Below, piece by piece: positions 20,734 to 32,970 of a stretch of DNA of 64,000 nt. Location: the NCBI GenBank assembly GCA_014529385.2, contig CM043953.1:72175872-72239871 (forward strand), given 5' to 3'. The notes beneath the pieces were generated by a model. The model was not told the DNA's origin and ran no database searches. It was given only the letters and a program-made list of their open reading frames with translations. Numbering within the stretch: position 1 is the stretch's first letter; the number at the start of each line of letters is the position of its first letter. Source of the stretch: Adiantum capillus-veneris. Taxonomy: Eukaryota; Streptophyta; Polypodiopsida; Polypodiales; Pteridaceae. The translations under genes and the position numbers were made by a program.

Positions 20734-23700
20734 GTGTGTCCAGCTTCTAACAGTCACGGCAAAGACATGAGAAATGTTGAGTGTTATTACTTCCATAAAA
20801 AGGGAGATTTGAAGAAAGATTTCCTTACATTGCAGCGTGACAAGGGCAAAGAGAAAGCGAAGTATGACAAACCTAAAAGCAGCATGAAAATTGAAAAGAT
20901 TAATGTGGTTGAGTCTCTAGGCATTGAATCAATTTTTGACGTCCCAAATGATGTGTTGAGTTTTACATCAGATTTGAGTCTTGATGCATTGTTAGCTCTT
21001 GACGAGTTTTATGCATAGAATTGGATTGTGGACTCGGGTGCTTGCTTTCATGTGACTCCTCACATAGAGTGGTTTTCTACATACACTGCAACACATAGCA
21101 TAGTGAAGCTAGGCAATTCTTATGGGCTTGATATATGCGGTGTGGACAACATCAAGTTTTCTATGTGTAATGGCACTGAGTTTATACTGCACAATATTAT
21201 ACACGTACCTAAATTGATAAAGATTTTGATGTATGTTGGGACAACTAGATGATTTGGGTTACACTACCATATTTACTCATGGTTCTTTGATTATAAATAA
21301 GGGAAATCTGGTCAAGCTTAAAGGCCAAAAGTCCGGCTCATTGTACTCACTTTATCTCTTCTTCTATGAAAGAGAATTCTATTTGTATAGTCAAGATGTC
21401 ATCTAAAGAGTTGTGGCATAGGCGTCTAGGTCATATGAGCCTGAAGGGAATGAAAGTCTTGCAACGTTCAAGCTATATCCTTGTGTTAGATTACTATAAC
21501 TTCTCTTTATGTGAGCATTTCATCTATGGCAAACAAACTAGGTTGACATCAACGCCTTTAGACAAAGAGTTAGGAAGTCCTCTAGATCGTATTCATTGCG
21601 ACTTGTGTGGATCTATTCCAGTCAAGTCTTTAGGGGGAGCATTATACTTACTGACATCCATAGATGATTGTACTAGAAAGGTGTGGGTTTATCTTTTGAA
21701 GCATAAGAGTGATGTCTTTAGTGTCTTTCAAAAGTTCTTAGCCTTGGTAGAGAACCAATCAGTAGAAAGCTTAAAGCTTTGTGAAGTGACAACAATGGAG
21801 GCGAGTAGATATCCTCCGAGTTCAGGGATTTTGGAAGTAAAGGAGGCATTAGAAGACGCTTTTCTACACCGTACACACTCGCCCAAAATGGCATGGCTGA
21901 GAGGATGAAAAAAACCATTCAAGAACGGGTCACTTCTATGTTGTCTACGGCCAACTTATCTCAAGAATTTTGGGGAGAAGATGTTATGATGGCTACTTAC
22001 TTGATCAATAGGTCACATGGTACACCATTGAAGTACAAGATTTTGTAGGAGATGTGGATGGGCAAACAACCCAATTATGAAAGATTACGTGTATTTAGGT
22101 GTGACAAATTCTCACAGGTGCCAAAAGAGCTTAGAAAAAAGTTGGACCCCAAATCACATAAGTGTATCATCATTGGATTGGTGTGGATGAAGAGATGGGA
22201 TATCATCTTTGGCACCCAAAATCTAAGAAGATTATACGAAGCTCATAGGTGATATTCAATTATTCTAATATGCATAGACATCTAGTGAAAGACATTGAGT
22301 ATTGTAGGGTACGATTTGAGGATGTTTCCTCACCACCAGTCACACAAAATGTTAGACATGCTAGTGATGCACCTTCCACTAGTACACACGCAGACACATG
22401 TTGCTCTAGAGAGAGAAGAATCTAGAAGCTAATCACTCCGGAGATCTACTCGTACATCTTGTGCACCTGAGCGTTTTGAGCAAGGATTAGACTATTTGCT
22501 AGTCACTGACTACAGTGATCCCACTTGCTATGAAGAGGCAATTCAAATGGACGATAGCATGAAGTGGAAAGAGGCTATGCAATCTGAGTATAACTTGATC
22601 TTAGCAGATGAAACTTGGGAATCGGCAGAGTTTCCAGAGGGTAAACAAGCATTGCCATGCAAATGGGTGTACAAGAAGAATTATGCCATAGATGATCTCG
22701 AGCCTAAGTATAAGGCTAGATTGGTTGCTAAAGGGTTCAAGAAAATGGAAGGCGTAGATTTGGATAAAATATTTTCTCTCGTGGTCAGATGACCACACTG
22801 CATCTTGTGTTTGGTCTAGTAGCCATTGAAGACATGGAATTGGTCCAAATGGATGTGAAGGCAACATTTCTTCATGGGGGATCTTGAAGAGGATGTCTAC
22901 ATGAGACAACAAGAAGATTAAGCGATAAAGCCTGAGAAGCCAACACGGGAAAAACTGGTGTGTAGAATTAAGAAGGCTTTGTATGGGGTTAAAGCAAGGC
23001 TCAAGGCAATGGTACATCAAGTTCAATAAGTACATTCAGTCCCAGGGTTACGTACGGAGCCAAGAGGATCACTGCTTGTACACAAGGAGGTTGAAAAATG
23101 GTTCCCTCAGCATTTTGTCAATTGTATATGTGGATGATATGATCATAGCAGGGAAGTCAAAAGATGAGATTGCACTTCTCAAGGATGCCTTAAGCAAGCA
23201 TTTTTCTATGAAATATTTGGGTGGTGCACATCACTTTCTTGGTATGTGTATCAAGAGAGATCATAAACATGGTATACTTGAACTCTCACAGGAAGAGTAT
23301 ATACACAAGGTCTTGGAACTTTTTAATATGAAAAGGAGGAAAGCATTGAGTACCCTAATTGCTACATACAAAAAACTTAGCAAGCTTGATTATCCCAAAT
23401 CGGATGATGAAAAGGTAGAGATGGCAAAGGTGTTGTATTCTTTGACATTTGGCAGTCTCATGCTTGCCATGGTTAGCACACGGCCATACATTGCATATGC
23501 GGTGGGAGTGGTTAGTAGGTATATGGAAAATCAAGGCAAAAGCATTGGGAAGTAGTGAAGCACATCTTAAGAGACATCAAGGGCTCAGCTAGCAAGTGAT
23601 TACACTTTGGGAACTATGATGCATCCAAGTTCCATTAAGGAAGCTGTATGGTTATCTCGTCTAGTGGGAGACCTTGGTATACATGAAACTTCAGTGCTAC

Positions 23701-24089
23701 ATTGCGACAGTTAGAGTGCAATTGTGTTAGCAGAGAACCTCATGTTTCACTCCAAGTCAAAACGCGTAGAGGTCAGGTATCATGTGGTATGGGATATTTT
23801 GGCCAGCATGTAGGAGACCTTGTCTCATCTAGTGGGAGACCTTGGTATACACAAGACTCTAGTGCTACATTGTGCCAATCAGAGTGCAATTGCGTTAGCA
23901 AAGAACCTCGTGTTTCACTCCAAGTCAAAACGTGTAGAGATCAGGTATCATGTGGTACGGGATATTTTGGCCAGCAAACGCATTGAGTTAGCCAAACTTC
24001 ACATGGATGAAAACCTAGCGGATGCTCTAACGAAGAGCCTAGCCTCAGAGCTGTTTGCACATTGCATAGAGATGATGGGTGTAGGGTGA
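20734..24089 (+). pseudogene. Second Ty1/copia element, decayed Gag-Pol
   Basis: Copia domains follow in order through many stops and frameshifts. They are a ruined zinc knuckle CYYFHKKGD (20,790); protease WIVDSGACFHVTPH (21,025); GAG-pre-integrase ELWHRRLGHMSLKG (21,410); integrase core IHCDLCGSIPV and a QNGMAER segment (21,590-22,200); reverse transcriptase CKWVYKK (22,660) and VYVDDMIIAG (23,130); and RNase H tail HMDENLADALTKSLAS (24,000-24,050). The family differs from the copia at 15.3 kb: protein identity is low and the gag differs. No 5' LTR or gag N-terminus was found. The RNase H region contains a 168-base tandem duplication. It cannot encode a working protein. Confidence 0.9.
23655..23990 (+). 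repeat. 168-bp tandem duplication in the RNase H of copia 2
   Basis: TCTCGTCTAGTGGGAGACC at 23,655 recurs as TCTCATCTAGTGGGAGACC at 23,823. The two units align over about 160 bases, including CCAAGTCAAAACG. The period is 56 codons. The first unit has gained a stop; the second remains open. Confidence 0.85.
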
Positions 24090-24181
24090 ATCTATGGTCA
24101 TGCTTCACATTTTATACATTTCTACATAATAGCCCTACATTCTTTAGCCACTTGGTCCACGTTGGCCTTCAAGTGGGAGAT

Positions 24182-24420
24182 TGTTATGTTATAGGCCAGT
24201 GGCTAGTGGCCAGTTTGGCCAACGCCCGTCCTTTATATTATTCTTTGGTTATAATGAGAATAAGGAGTGTGAGATCATTGTCTCACTAAGCTCCACACAA
24301 AGATTGTTTGTTCTTCCTTCTTCTCCCCCTTTCTCTCCTTCCCTCTCTTGCATCGTGCACACCCTTCCCCACACCTATGTACACCCCTGGCACTGCTTGT
24401 GGCACCACTTCTAGCTTTGA
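24182..24420 (+). repeat. 3' LTR (at least its start) of copia 2
   Basis: Starts TGTTATGTTATAGG right after the polypurine-like tract CAAGTGGGAGAT, the usual copia arrangement. A TATTATTC promoter-like word and pyrimidine-rich DNA (TTCTTCCTTCTTCTCC) follow. The 3' end is estimated, since no partner LTR is present. Confidence 0.6.
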
Positions 24421-25171
24421 CCAACTCTATCTATACCAATGGTGATGATGATTCTTGACAAGTTTTTTGTACCACCTACCTCAAGGATTCAAAGAGTATG
24501 AGGATTTTTTCTCCCAATCTCTTCCCAATGTAGGCTAATAATCATGTGTCTTACTAGAGGTTTACGATGTTCTCCATGATGTATGAGGCTGTTTGGTCGA
24601 TCACCAAATATGTCTTTCAAAAGATGATGATAATGATTCTTAACAAGTTTCTTGCACCACCTGCCTCAAGGATTCAAAAAGTTTGGAGGATTGATTGGAT
24701 ACCATCTTGTGTCATCTACTACATTGAAGGAAATAGACTAGGATGCATGACAAATAACTTGAAGAAGATTCATTGGGCTAAAGATTTGAAGGTCATTGAA
24801 GTATAATTCTTGATTGGTACCATAAGAAGTAATGCAACTACCACGATTGACCCTTATGTATATCTCCCAGTTTCAGGGATCACGAGGCATTGTATTGCTT
24901 GATCCGATAGCAAAACCACAAGCATTTTATAGAATTAATGTAAAGGGATCATGGGACAAGTCGATTGTGTATATGAAACTGAATCTGGGGAAACTCATGT
25001 AAATAATTATACATATGAATAAAAACTAGTTCATTGGTCTCTCTTATTTGCAATGATGTTTAAAATTTTGTCTTAAGGAAGATGAAAAAATAGTTATATA
25101 AGGATAAGTTAGTCTGTGTCATATAGAATGCGATCTATAAATCTCTTTACGAGAAGAAACTTCTTAAACAA
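24421..25171. other. Intergenic stretch with an imperfect direct repeat
   Basis: CAAGTTTTTTGTACCACCT near 24,458 recurs as CAAGTTTCTTGCACCACCT near 24,645, in a matching block of about 65 bases. Otherwise AT-rich DNA without a recognised gene. Confidence 0.5.
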
Positions 25172-25663
25172 GTTCAACCACCCTCTTTCAAAGGGGAAGG
25201 AACTCAAGTTGAACGTGATGCCAAAGTATGGATTGAAGAAATGGATGATTATTATTATTATTTTGGCCCTTCAAGTGAGAATAAATCTATTTTAGTCATG
25301 TTTCACCTTATCGATGATGCTAATCTTTGGTGGAAACAACACTACAAGGATTGTGGTGTGGCACAAGACAGCCAAACTTAGGATAACATTAAGATTGTTG
25401 TAAAAGAATGGTATCTACCACCTGCTTATAAGTCTCTTAAGATGAATGAGTTCTTTATCAATCTACACCAATATCATCTTACTTTAGAAGAGTACTACTC
25501 AAAATATGTAACCCTTACCTGTTATGCTCCTCAGATGTTTGTAGAACAACAAGTAGCCCACTTTTGCCAAGGTCTAAAAGTTCCTATGCCAAACACTCAA
25601 CTCAAACCAATGAGGCTTACTAATGTGAAAGGTTCTCTCCTAAGAGCCAAAACCCTTAACTAA
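25172..25663 (+). pseudogene. Retrotransposon gag fragment
   Basis: One frame with a single TAA near 25,379 encodes FKGEGTQVERDAKVWIEE, then HLIDDANLWWKQHY, then VKEWYLPPAYKSLKMNEF and LEEYYSKYVTLTCYAP. This is the fold signature of a Ty3-type gag capsid: a mid-region W-W, then a trailing LxxY/F helix pattern. No zinc knuckle or pol follows. It stops just before the palindromic array of copy B. Confidence 0.7.
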
Positions 25664-25839
25664 AGAAATGGTTAACTCTCAAAGGGGGAACAATGGGAAT
25701 CCTAGAGACTGGGCTAGCAAAGGATGGCCCTTAAAGTGGCATCAAAAGCCAACTAGCCCACCTCATCAACCTCAACCTGTAGTTGTAGCTCAAGCAGTTG
25801 GAACTCCAAATTTTAATATCTGATTCTTTGAATCCAACA

Positions 25840-26551
25840 AGCTAGGATATTTGGTACTATGGATCTAGTTTGGTACTAGGTAGGGTGCTTTTAGTGTGTC
25901 TGCATAGTACCTTAGGGATCCATAGTCCCAATTTGGTACTTTTGGACATCTCTCACACTTAGTAGTATAATACCAAATTGAATTTTGGAAACAAATTTGG
26001 TGCTTTCAGTGTATCGTGAAAAGCACCAAGCTAGATTCACAGTACTAACTTTGGTGGTTTTTTGTATCCAAAAAAACAACAATTTGGTATTATGCAGTTT
26101 ACAAAAAAGTACCTAATTGGGTACTATGGATCTAGTTTGGTACTATGCAGGGTGCTTATGTGCCTACATAGTAACTTAGGGGATCAGTAGTAACAAATTT
26201 GGTGCTTTTATATAGCATAGTATCAAAGATTATATGCATAGTCAAGCAGTTTAATTCTTTTGGGAACCAATTACTCTAGGTAGTATAGTACCAAATTGGG
26301 TTCTAAAAATAGAGTTGTTTCTTTTAGGCTCTTTTAGGGTACTTGCATAGTTACATTGAACCAAATTTGGTGCCTCTTTTGCACCCAATTTGGTGATATA
26401 GTCTAATTTTTGGTAATACAAGACCAAATTTGGTATTTTAGACTGAGTTGGTGGCTTACAATACCAAATTTGGTACTCTAAACTACCTTGGTGCTTTACT
26501 CATTTTTTGTAATATTTTGAGCTCTAACGTGGATTAAATTTTTGCTTATAG
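25840..26551 (+). repeat. Array of TACCAAATTTGGTA palindromes; ends as transposase intron of copy B
   Basis: Short inverted words of the type TACCAAATTTGGTA and TTTGGTGCTTT occur every 15-40 bases, with AATACCAAATTTGGTACT near 26,460. A longer segment starting TACTATGGATCTAGTTTGG is duplicated at about 25,855 and 26,118. The right edge is a splice acceptor (TGCTTATAG) placed exactly like the acceptor of the copy A transposase. The array therefore occupies the same intron as the CCACTT array of copy A, with a different motif. Confidence 0.8.
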
Positions 26552-28054
26552 GTGGAGCTCTACAAAATATTCAAGAGCATGTATCCTATAGTGAAGTTGT
26601 CACTTAGGTCCTTTGAGACACTCAAGCCATTCTTGCTATACTTGTTGTTGTATTTACCATATCTAGATGGCATACTTTAAGGATTCTTTCAATCAAATGC
26701 CCACGATCAAGTGTGGGCATCATGCAAAAGAACATCCATGTACATGATCCATTTGTGGTACACATAGAAATAAATGAGGAAATTTTCCAACACATAAGTA
26801 GCTTGTTGGATTCCATATTGTGCCCTCATCCTGAGGATCATGAGTATCATGCAAAGAGATGCTTGCTTGGAGAGTACCCTAGACGTGGTGTAAGAAAGTT
26901 GTCATTCTATCCATATGAGATTGCAATAGATAGAAGGGAGGTGACTGCTAAGATATGTAAATATGTGAGTATTGACCAAGGTACTACCAAAGGAAAAGTG
27001 AAGAAGTGAAAGGACTTGGTCACGGAAAGGATGAAAATTGCAACTTTCATTCATCTTTTTTCTAATCATCTTAATAGCTTTGTCAATAATAACTTTGTGC
27101 TTAGGTGGTAGGCCTAGAAATTTAAAGATTGCTTACTTAAGTTTCTCAAAGATGTTGTGGTTTTTGTTGTTGATTGTGCAGAGAATTACAGCTTTAAGTG
27201 CAAAATGAGATCCAATTCTTTGTTAGCATTTTTTTATGTTGCATGACAATTGGATGGAACAACAACAACACCGTTTGGGTTATCATTGGGTATGGTTAGA
27301 TGGTGCTTCTTTACAATTCAAGGCATGATGACCACACTATTTTGTGACCAGGTATAATCTATTGATAGAATTACATATGATGCCTAGCTTCTCCACTTAA
27401 AGACATGGAAAAGGAGAGCATGATGGTGTAGGTGATATCATCAAGAGAACCCTAATGCATGAGGAGCTAAAACCCAATGGTTGGCCCATGAAGTGTGCAA
27501 CTCATGTGGTCAATTTTTTGAATGCAAGGTTTCAACCAAAAAGGGAAGCTTTAGTACAAAGAGGATGCTCTGGTTGGTTTCACCAAATGATGTGCTACAT
27601 TATCCACTATGGGACTGTAAACCAATTGCACGTTCTTGCTCATTCCATTGTGTTGATAGCTACTCAACACAATCCATGTGATGTGCATTTTTGGATGCTA
27701 TAATGCTTTTGTGATCCATGTGTGAATGGGCAATGGAGGAGATGCAATAGTAAACAAGACAATGAAGAATGGAAATGTATCTCCATTGAGCCATTGATAG
27801 AGTCGGTACAAGGAGATAGTGATGAGGACAAGGATGATGAGGAGAGCTACAATGATTTGTTCTCCTCCCAAATGAATTGGGATTTAATCATGCTTATGCA
27901 TGAAAGAGACCCTGAGGTGTTGAGACGATTAATGTCACTCTTGTCACAAGTAGTAACAAAAAAGTACCAAAGCGGTAGCGAGAAAAAGTACATGTACAAA
28001 AAGATAAAGTGCACCTGTAAAAAATTTCTAGGGACCAAGGTACACACACAATGA
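26552..28054 (+). pseudogene. Transposase-like gene, exon 2 (copy B)
   Basis: Homologue of the minus-strand transposase at 5.5-10.5 kb. It begins VELYKIFKSMYPIVKLS (copy A: VELYLRFKTKYADIQIS) at the conserved acceptor. Next come LLDSILCP with a Cys/His segment (26,800), VVDCAENYSF (27,165; Phe of DFAENY is Cys), HWVWLDGASLQFKA (27,285), RHGKGEHDGVGDIIKR (27,405) and GQWRRCNSKQDNEEW (27,730). The Asp-to-Asp spacing between the second and third motif is 41 codons in both copies. Several stops and frameshifts, and a shortening between the first and second motif, show decay. Exon 1 is absent; a gag fragment lies where it would be expected. The C-terminal WGN..GHWY part of copy A is not seen; the frame ends KFLGTKVHTQ. 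Confidence 0.75.
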
Positions 28055-28128
28055 TAATTTTCATAATTTTCATGAAAAATGCCATAGGCAATGTACAAGA
28101 TTACAAAATCTTTTATACATCATGGGGG

Positions 28129-28562
28129 TCAAAGAGATACAAATACCCCTTCAAAGATACAAAAACTAGTTGGCAATGTACAGGGAAATGTCATCCTCAA
28201 CATAAAAAAGGGTGTGTGGAGGCTATATGTAGTTGAGAGCTTCTTAGCTATCCATCCATAGATCCATGGAAAAATGACCTCCATAAGGTACTTTGGTTTT
28301 TTTGGGTCATAATACTTTGGCTCATATGTCCAAATGTAGCAACAAGAGTTGTAATCATAATACTTTGGCTCATATGTCCAAATGTAGCAACAAGAGTTGT
28401 AATCATTCTTCAAGAACTTGTATCTCATGTCATTCACAAGGAGGATGTTTGCTTCATTGAACTACAGATAATCTCAACACACTCTTCTTAGGAGCTTAGA
28501 AAAATAGGCTTGTCATCAAACTCCTTCAAAAGGGATAGCACATGTCTAACTATGGGAGCTCA
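28129..28562 (-). pseudogene. NIF-like pseudophosphatase, C-terminal part (copy B)
   Basis: Minus-strand frame with LLVNDMRYKFLKN, aligned to LLVDDSRYKNLRN of copy A, then YYDPKKPKYLMEVIFPWIYGW against DPLDEEKDPDYLTRTLLPWL. The second Asp pair of the HAD motif is Asn-Asp here. Only the last third of the domain is present. It lies convergent to the transposase as in copy A, which supports a shared element. A 48-base in-frame tandem duplication (28,308-28,403) repeats DYNSCCYIWTYEPKYY. Confidence 0.65.
28308..28403 (-). repeat. 48-bp in-frame tandem duplication
   Basis: CATAATACTTTGGCTCATAT occurs at 28,308 and again at 28,356; the two 48-base units are identical as far as can be read. They add 16 residues to the NIF-like frame. 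Confidence 0.95.
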
Positions 28563-28619
28563 CATCTCACATTGAGACTGGTCAAAAAGATATATGAGAG
28601 GTAAATTAAGCTATACAAA

Positions 28620-28870
28620 TAAGAGCACCAAAGTAACAAACAGTACATAGTAGTGACACAGTACAAAACTTGGTACAACACACTACCAAAGTACCAAATA
28701 ACTAAATTACCAAACATTACAAAATTGTGTACACAATGTCAAATACAATACCAAAGTACAATAGCACCAGAGTACCAAAGACCCGAACTGTATAAACTTT
28801 TGTTCACAACAGTATCAAATTGTGCGAACATTACCAAAATTACCAAATTACCATATAGTACCAAAATGTG
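28620..28870. repeat. ACCAAA / TACCAAA repeat array (copy B)
   Basis: Dense TACCAAA, GTACAAA and TTACCAAA words, mostly in one orientation and less palindromic than at 25.84-26.55 kb. It lies upstream of the NIF-like remnant. Confidence 0.75.
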
Positions 28871-30029
28871 AAAAAATTAGTAGCAACCTGCAGAGGAATC
28901 CCAATCCTCGAGCGAGTACTTCCGAGCGAACAAGAAACCGAGCGAGCATAAGCAGTGAAAAAGATTAGATCAAGATCGCAATAGTTACTCTATAGAGTAT
29001 AGTGTAGCAAAGTAACCATGCTGCATCTCAAATAGTCTCAAGCAAAAAACCATACTCTTCATTTAATGTGTTCACACACATTAAAATAGTCTGAAACAAA
29101 AGAGCCATACTCTTCCTTTAATGTTTTCACACACACATTGATACACAGTCATATCCTTGCTTCTGAACCATCTTCTTGAGCATATTCCAAAACTCTATTT
29201 GTGCAAACTTATTCTCCATGGTAAATTCGCATGTTGCAATTGTCATAAGTTCATGCACAATCAGATCAAAATATGGTAACTCAAATGCCACATGTCCATC
29301 ATAATGCATATGTAGCTCTTGAACTTGAATGATATTCTTTGCTTGCTTGATTGCCATGTGTAGGCTTCTTTGTGAAGTCATTGCATGTAGTATACCAACT
29401 ACTCTGGAGGGACCATCGGACAATTACTAGTGTGTCCTTCATTCCAATGCCTTGTGTTCTTTCAATAGCAATGTGAACCTTCTAGAATTGACATTGGCCA
29501 TGATTGAGAAGGAAGATTTGTTCACCACTAGCAAGTTTAGTAGCCTTTATCTTCATCTGCTCTCCCATTAGAGTTAATGGATGAAAATTGAATGCATTAG
29601 ATATTTCATAATGTTGTATCACAAAAGAGATAGAAAGTGCATAGACTCTATTGTCAAACATAAGAACAATCTTGTGACCACGTCATTGTCGTCCATAAAT
29701 GGTTATGTGCCTAGCCATGGTTGACTGCAGGATGAGGAATTTCAAACTCCAAGAAAATCTTTTCGAGCAATCATAAAAAAGAGCAAGGGGAATTTCAAAC
29801 TCCGAGCAAACCTTTTCGAGCAATCATAAAAACGAGCGAAACCCAACAAGATACATATAGAACTTAAATCATAATAGGAAACATTTAGCATCAAATTACA
29901 TATTATATTGTCCCAAAACACCTTGGAAACTTCACTCATCCACCCTTATATTAACTCCTTGGAGGTTATGCTCCCTCCTCCAAAGTACAGCTCGTGGTCA
30001 TAGATAGTCAAGTCATGGTAGATGCTTGG

Positions 30030-30033
<4 letters not shown>
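28871..30033. other. Unrecognised interval, one minus-strand ORF
   Basis: An ORF at 29,423-29,127 (minus, 98 aa, with LHMAIKQAKNIIQVQELHMH) is the only reasonable frame, and its product is not recognised. Near 29,750-29,840 a word containing TTTTCGAGCAATCATAAAAA is repeated after about 65 bases. The same GAGCGA words occur at 28,910-28,950. No other gene is seen. Confidence 0.35.

Positions 30034-30086
<53 letters not shown>
30034..30086. repeat. (GT)n microsatellite
   Basis: Uninterrupted GT dinucleotides over about 53 bases, followed by a short G-rich stretch (GGGGTTTGGGGGGGGG). Confidence 0.98.
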
Positions 30087-30087
<1 letters not shown>

Positions 30088-31764
30088 ACTCTATTGTTGG
30101 GGGGTTTGGGGGGGGGTGTCTCAATACATAATATTATGGAAAGTGCTTGTAGAAAGAGAGCCTTGTGTTTTTAGAAAAAATGAAATGCCTAGTCTAAGGA
30201 AGTTATACAAGAAGTAGTTTTTGGCGGAGTCTAAGTGGACATACGAAAAGCAATTGTTTCATATATACCCAATATGGAATGTTCAAATGAGATGATGCAA
30301 AGTTTTACAATATTGGCTACATTTTTGAGCTCTTTGGCTTGTTCTTATTTTAAGTTTTGCATCTTCTACCTCTCTCTCTCTCTCTCTCTGTCTCTCTCAA
30401 TGATGCTTTGATTAATTTAAAAATAAATTACCCTTATGTAAGGTGTCTACTGCATCATTTCATCTACCAATGCACCTGGTTGTCAACAGCCCAACCTGAA
30501 GAAATGGAAGACCGCCACATTTAATGTGAATTCCACAGGAAGGTTTTGATAAACTACAAAAGCGAACGAAGAGGCCCTCCACCAACAGCGACACAAACCC
30601 AATGTCTACAATCAATAGGTTCAATGAGTTGGATGCCACAACATCCGTGGTTATTTGATCGACTAATTCACCATCGTTAAAATCTCTACATTCTTGACCA
30701 TAGGATAATCTACCATCTCTAGATGAGACTCTTACAAGATCATGACCCCAATATAAGGAACAACTTGAATCCGCTCCTTTGGCTTCCTTTAACTTGTATG
30801 TTGTCCTCATGCTAGAGCGTCTCTGGCACTACCTTGTGGACTTGTCCCACCCCTATTAAACGGTGCTCTGTTTTGCAAATTCTGAACAAATTGAAATCCC
30901 ATTGCGCACCTACCTGAGCACCCCATAGGGTACCTCCCTCCAAAGTGTGGCTGGATTGTTGGCGACTACAATCAAAAACTTTGACACGACGGTGTTGGCT
31001 AGGAAAGGCAAATATGAGGGTCCCTATTAGTGTTAGGGAAAAGTGTGCCTAAGCTTTGCCGTAGAACAGTTGAAAACTCAAAACAACAGAGGATTGAAGG
31101 GAAGTGAAGAAGGAGAAAATCTACCATAGAAATTTTAAAAAATAGAGTTAAATTGTTAAAAATGTTGATTATTTAGAAAATAATCCTCTTTCAGTTCATC
31201 CTGAAGGGAATTTTGTACGTTCGTAAAATTGATTCTAAACATTAGGACTCCCTATTCATAGAAGCCTGCTGGATGTTGGAGGCACACTAGCTGAGGCAAG
31301 AAGGTCAACCCTCTTAATCATTTTCACCAAATATAAAGAGAAACCTTTAGAGCATATATGTAGGTTGTGGGAGACAAAGCATCGCGTGCATGGAGGAAAG
31401 AGAGACAAGTAGCATGCTGGGGAAATCACAGAGTGCAAGAGGCTGCGGGGTGTATGAGCCGCCTACATAGCGAGAAAAATAACCTTGGACGAGCTACCAC
31501 ATATAAAGAAAAGCGCATCTAGTGTTCGTGGAAAAGATCTCCAAATGAGGCTACGTTAGCGCATACTCTTTCTGAGAGCTTTTGGAGTTAGTTTTCAGGG
31601 CGAGCTGCAAAGAGGAGACCCTTCTCAATGCAGGCTTCGTGGGAAAGGGAGGGGGAGGTGATGAAGATCATGGGGGTACTGCAGCTGACATGAAAGGTAA
31701 AGATGGTGCCAAGCTAATTGCAAAAGCGTTGCATGGAAGAAGGGACTCGGCTAGAACAGAGATG

Positions 31765-31768
<4 letters not shown>
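30087..31768. other. Intergenic DNA, no recognised gene
   Basis: Contains a short (CT)n tract at about 30,371-30,400. A minus-strand ORF at 30,810-30,460 (116 aa, containing GHDLVRVSSRDGRLSYGQE) matches no family I recognise. The rest is AT-rich without clear structure. Confidence 0.35.
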
Positions 31769-31840
<72 letters not shown>

Positions 31841-31918
31841 ACTGTCAAAAGAGTCTTCGTTGGCGTAATATATAACCTCTTCGAAAGAGCGTACGCCAAC
31901 GAAGACTCTTTTGACAGT

Positions 31919-31964
<46 letters not shown>
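31769..31964. repeat. Foldback repeat with (CT)n and (GA)n as outer arms
   Basis: A (CT)n tract (31,769-31,836) runs into CAAAACTGTCAAAAGAGTC, continuing to about 31,867. After a spacer of about 24 bases the exact inverse appears (31,892-31,922) and runs into (GA)n to 31,964. The unique arms of about 31 bases match perfectly. The right half (AACCTCTTCGAAAGAGCG through GACAGTTTTGAGAG) resembles the arms of the foldback at 32,341-32,960. Confidence 0.9.
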
Positions 31965-31966
<2 letters not shown>

Positions 31967-32018
31967 TATATATATATATAGAGAGAGAGTATATATATAT
32001 ATATAAATATAAATATAA

Positions 32019-32057
<39 letters not shown>

Positions 32058-32337
32058 AATGGCTCTGAGACTTCTTTTGAATGAATGGGGAGGCGCTCAA
32101 AGTTCAAACCCTGACACTGGGTCGAGGATCATAGGATGAGTTTTTTCAATGGACGAGTACTACCTACTGCCTACCACTTACCCACACCCCTCTTCATCAA
32201 TGCAGTCTCTCTATTATCTCTCTTGGCCTGGCTTTGTATGTCATGAGCTCTCTCTCTCTCTCTCTCTCTCAAAGGCCTTTTTCATAGAATTTTAAGTCCT
32301 CAATTTGATTTTGAGCTTTCATAGCCCTCAAATCTCT

Positions 32338-32340
<3 letters not shown>
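31965..32340. repeat. AT/GA-rich simple sequence and short (CT)n tract
   Basis: TATATA runs, AAATATAAATATA and (GA)n up to about 32,058, then about 170 bases of unique DNA and a (CT)n tract at 32,250-32,271. Open frames across this stretch only read through simple repeats. Confidence 0.8.
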
Positions 32341-32962
<622 letters not shown>

Positions 32963-32970
32963 CCTCAGCT

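Noticed and set aside
24062-24414. ORFs beyond the copia 2 RNase H as accessory genes
   Set aside because: They run from the RNase H end through the polypurine tract into the LTR and show no independent signature.
30026-30217. ORF rich in Cys-Val across the GT tract
   Set aside because: A pure product of the (GT)n microsatellite.
31714-32107. Long Ser-Leu and Arg-Glu repeat ORFs across (CT)n/(GA)n, also at 32,553-33,149 and 33,785-34,051
   Set aside because: Dinucleotide repeats are open in several frames by composition alone; these frames have no other content. The mS34 frame is kept only from its internal ATG.
32091-32125. GTTCAAACC as a tRNA T-arm
   Set aside because: No matching acceptor stem, D-arm or anticodon arm could be placed around it. 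No tRNA gene is supported anywhere in the window.
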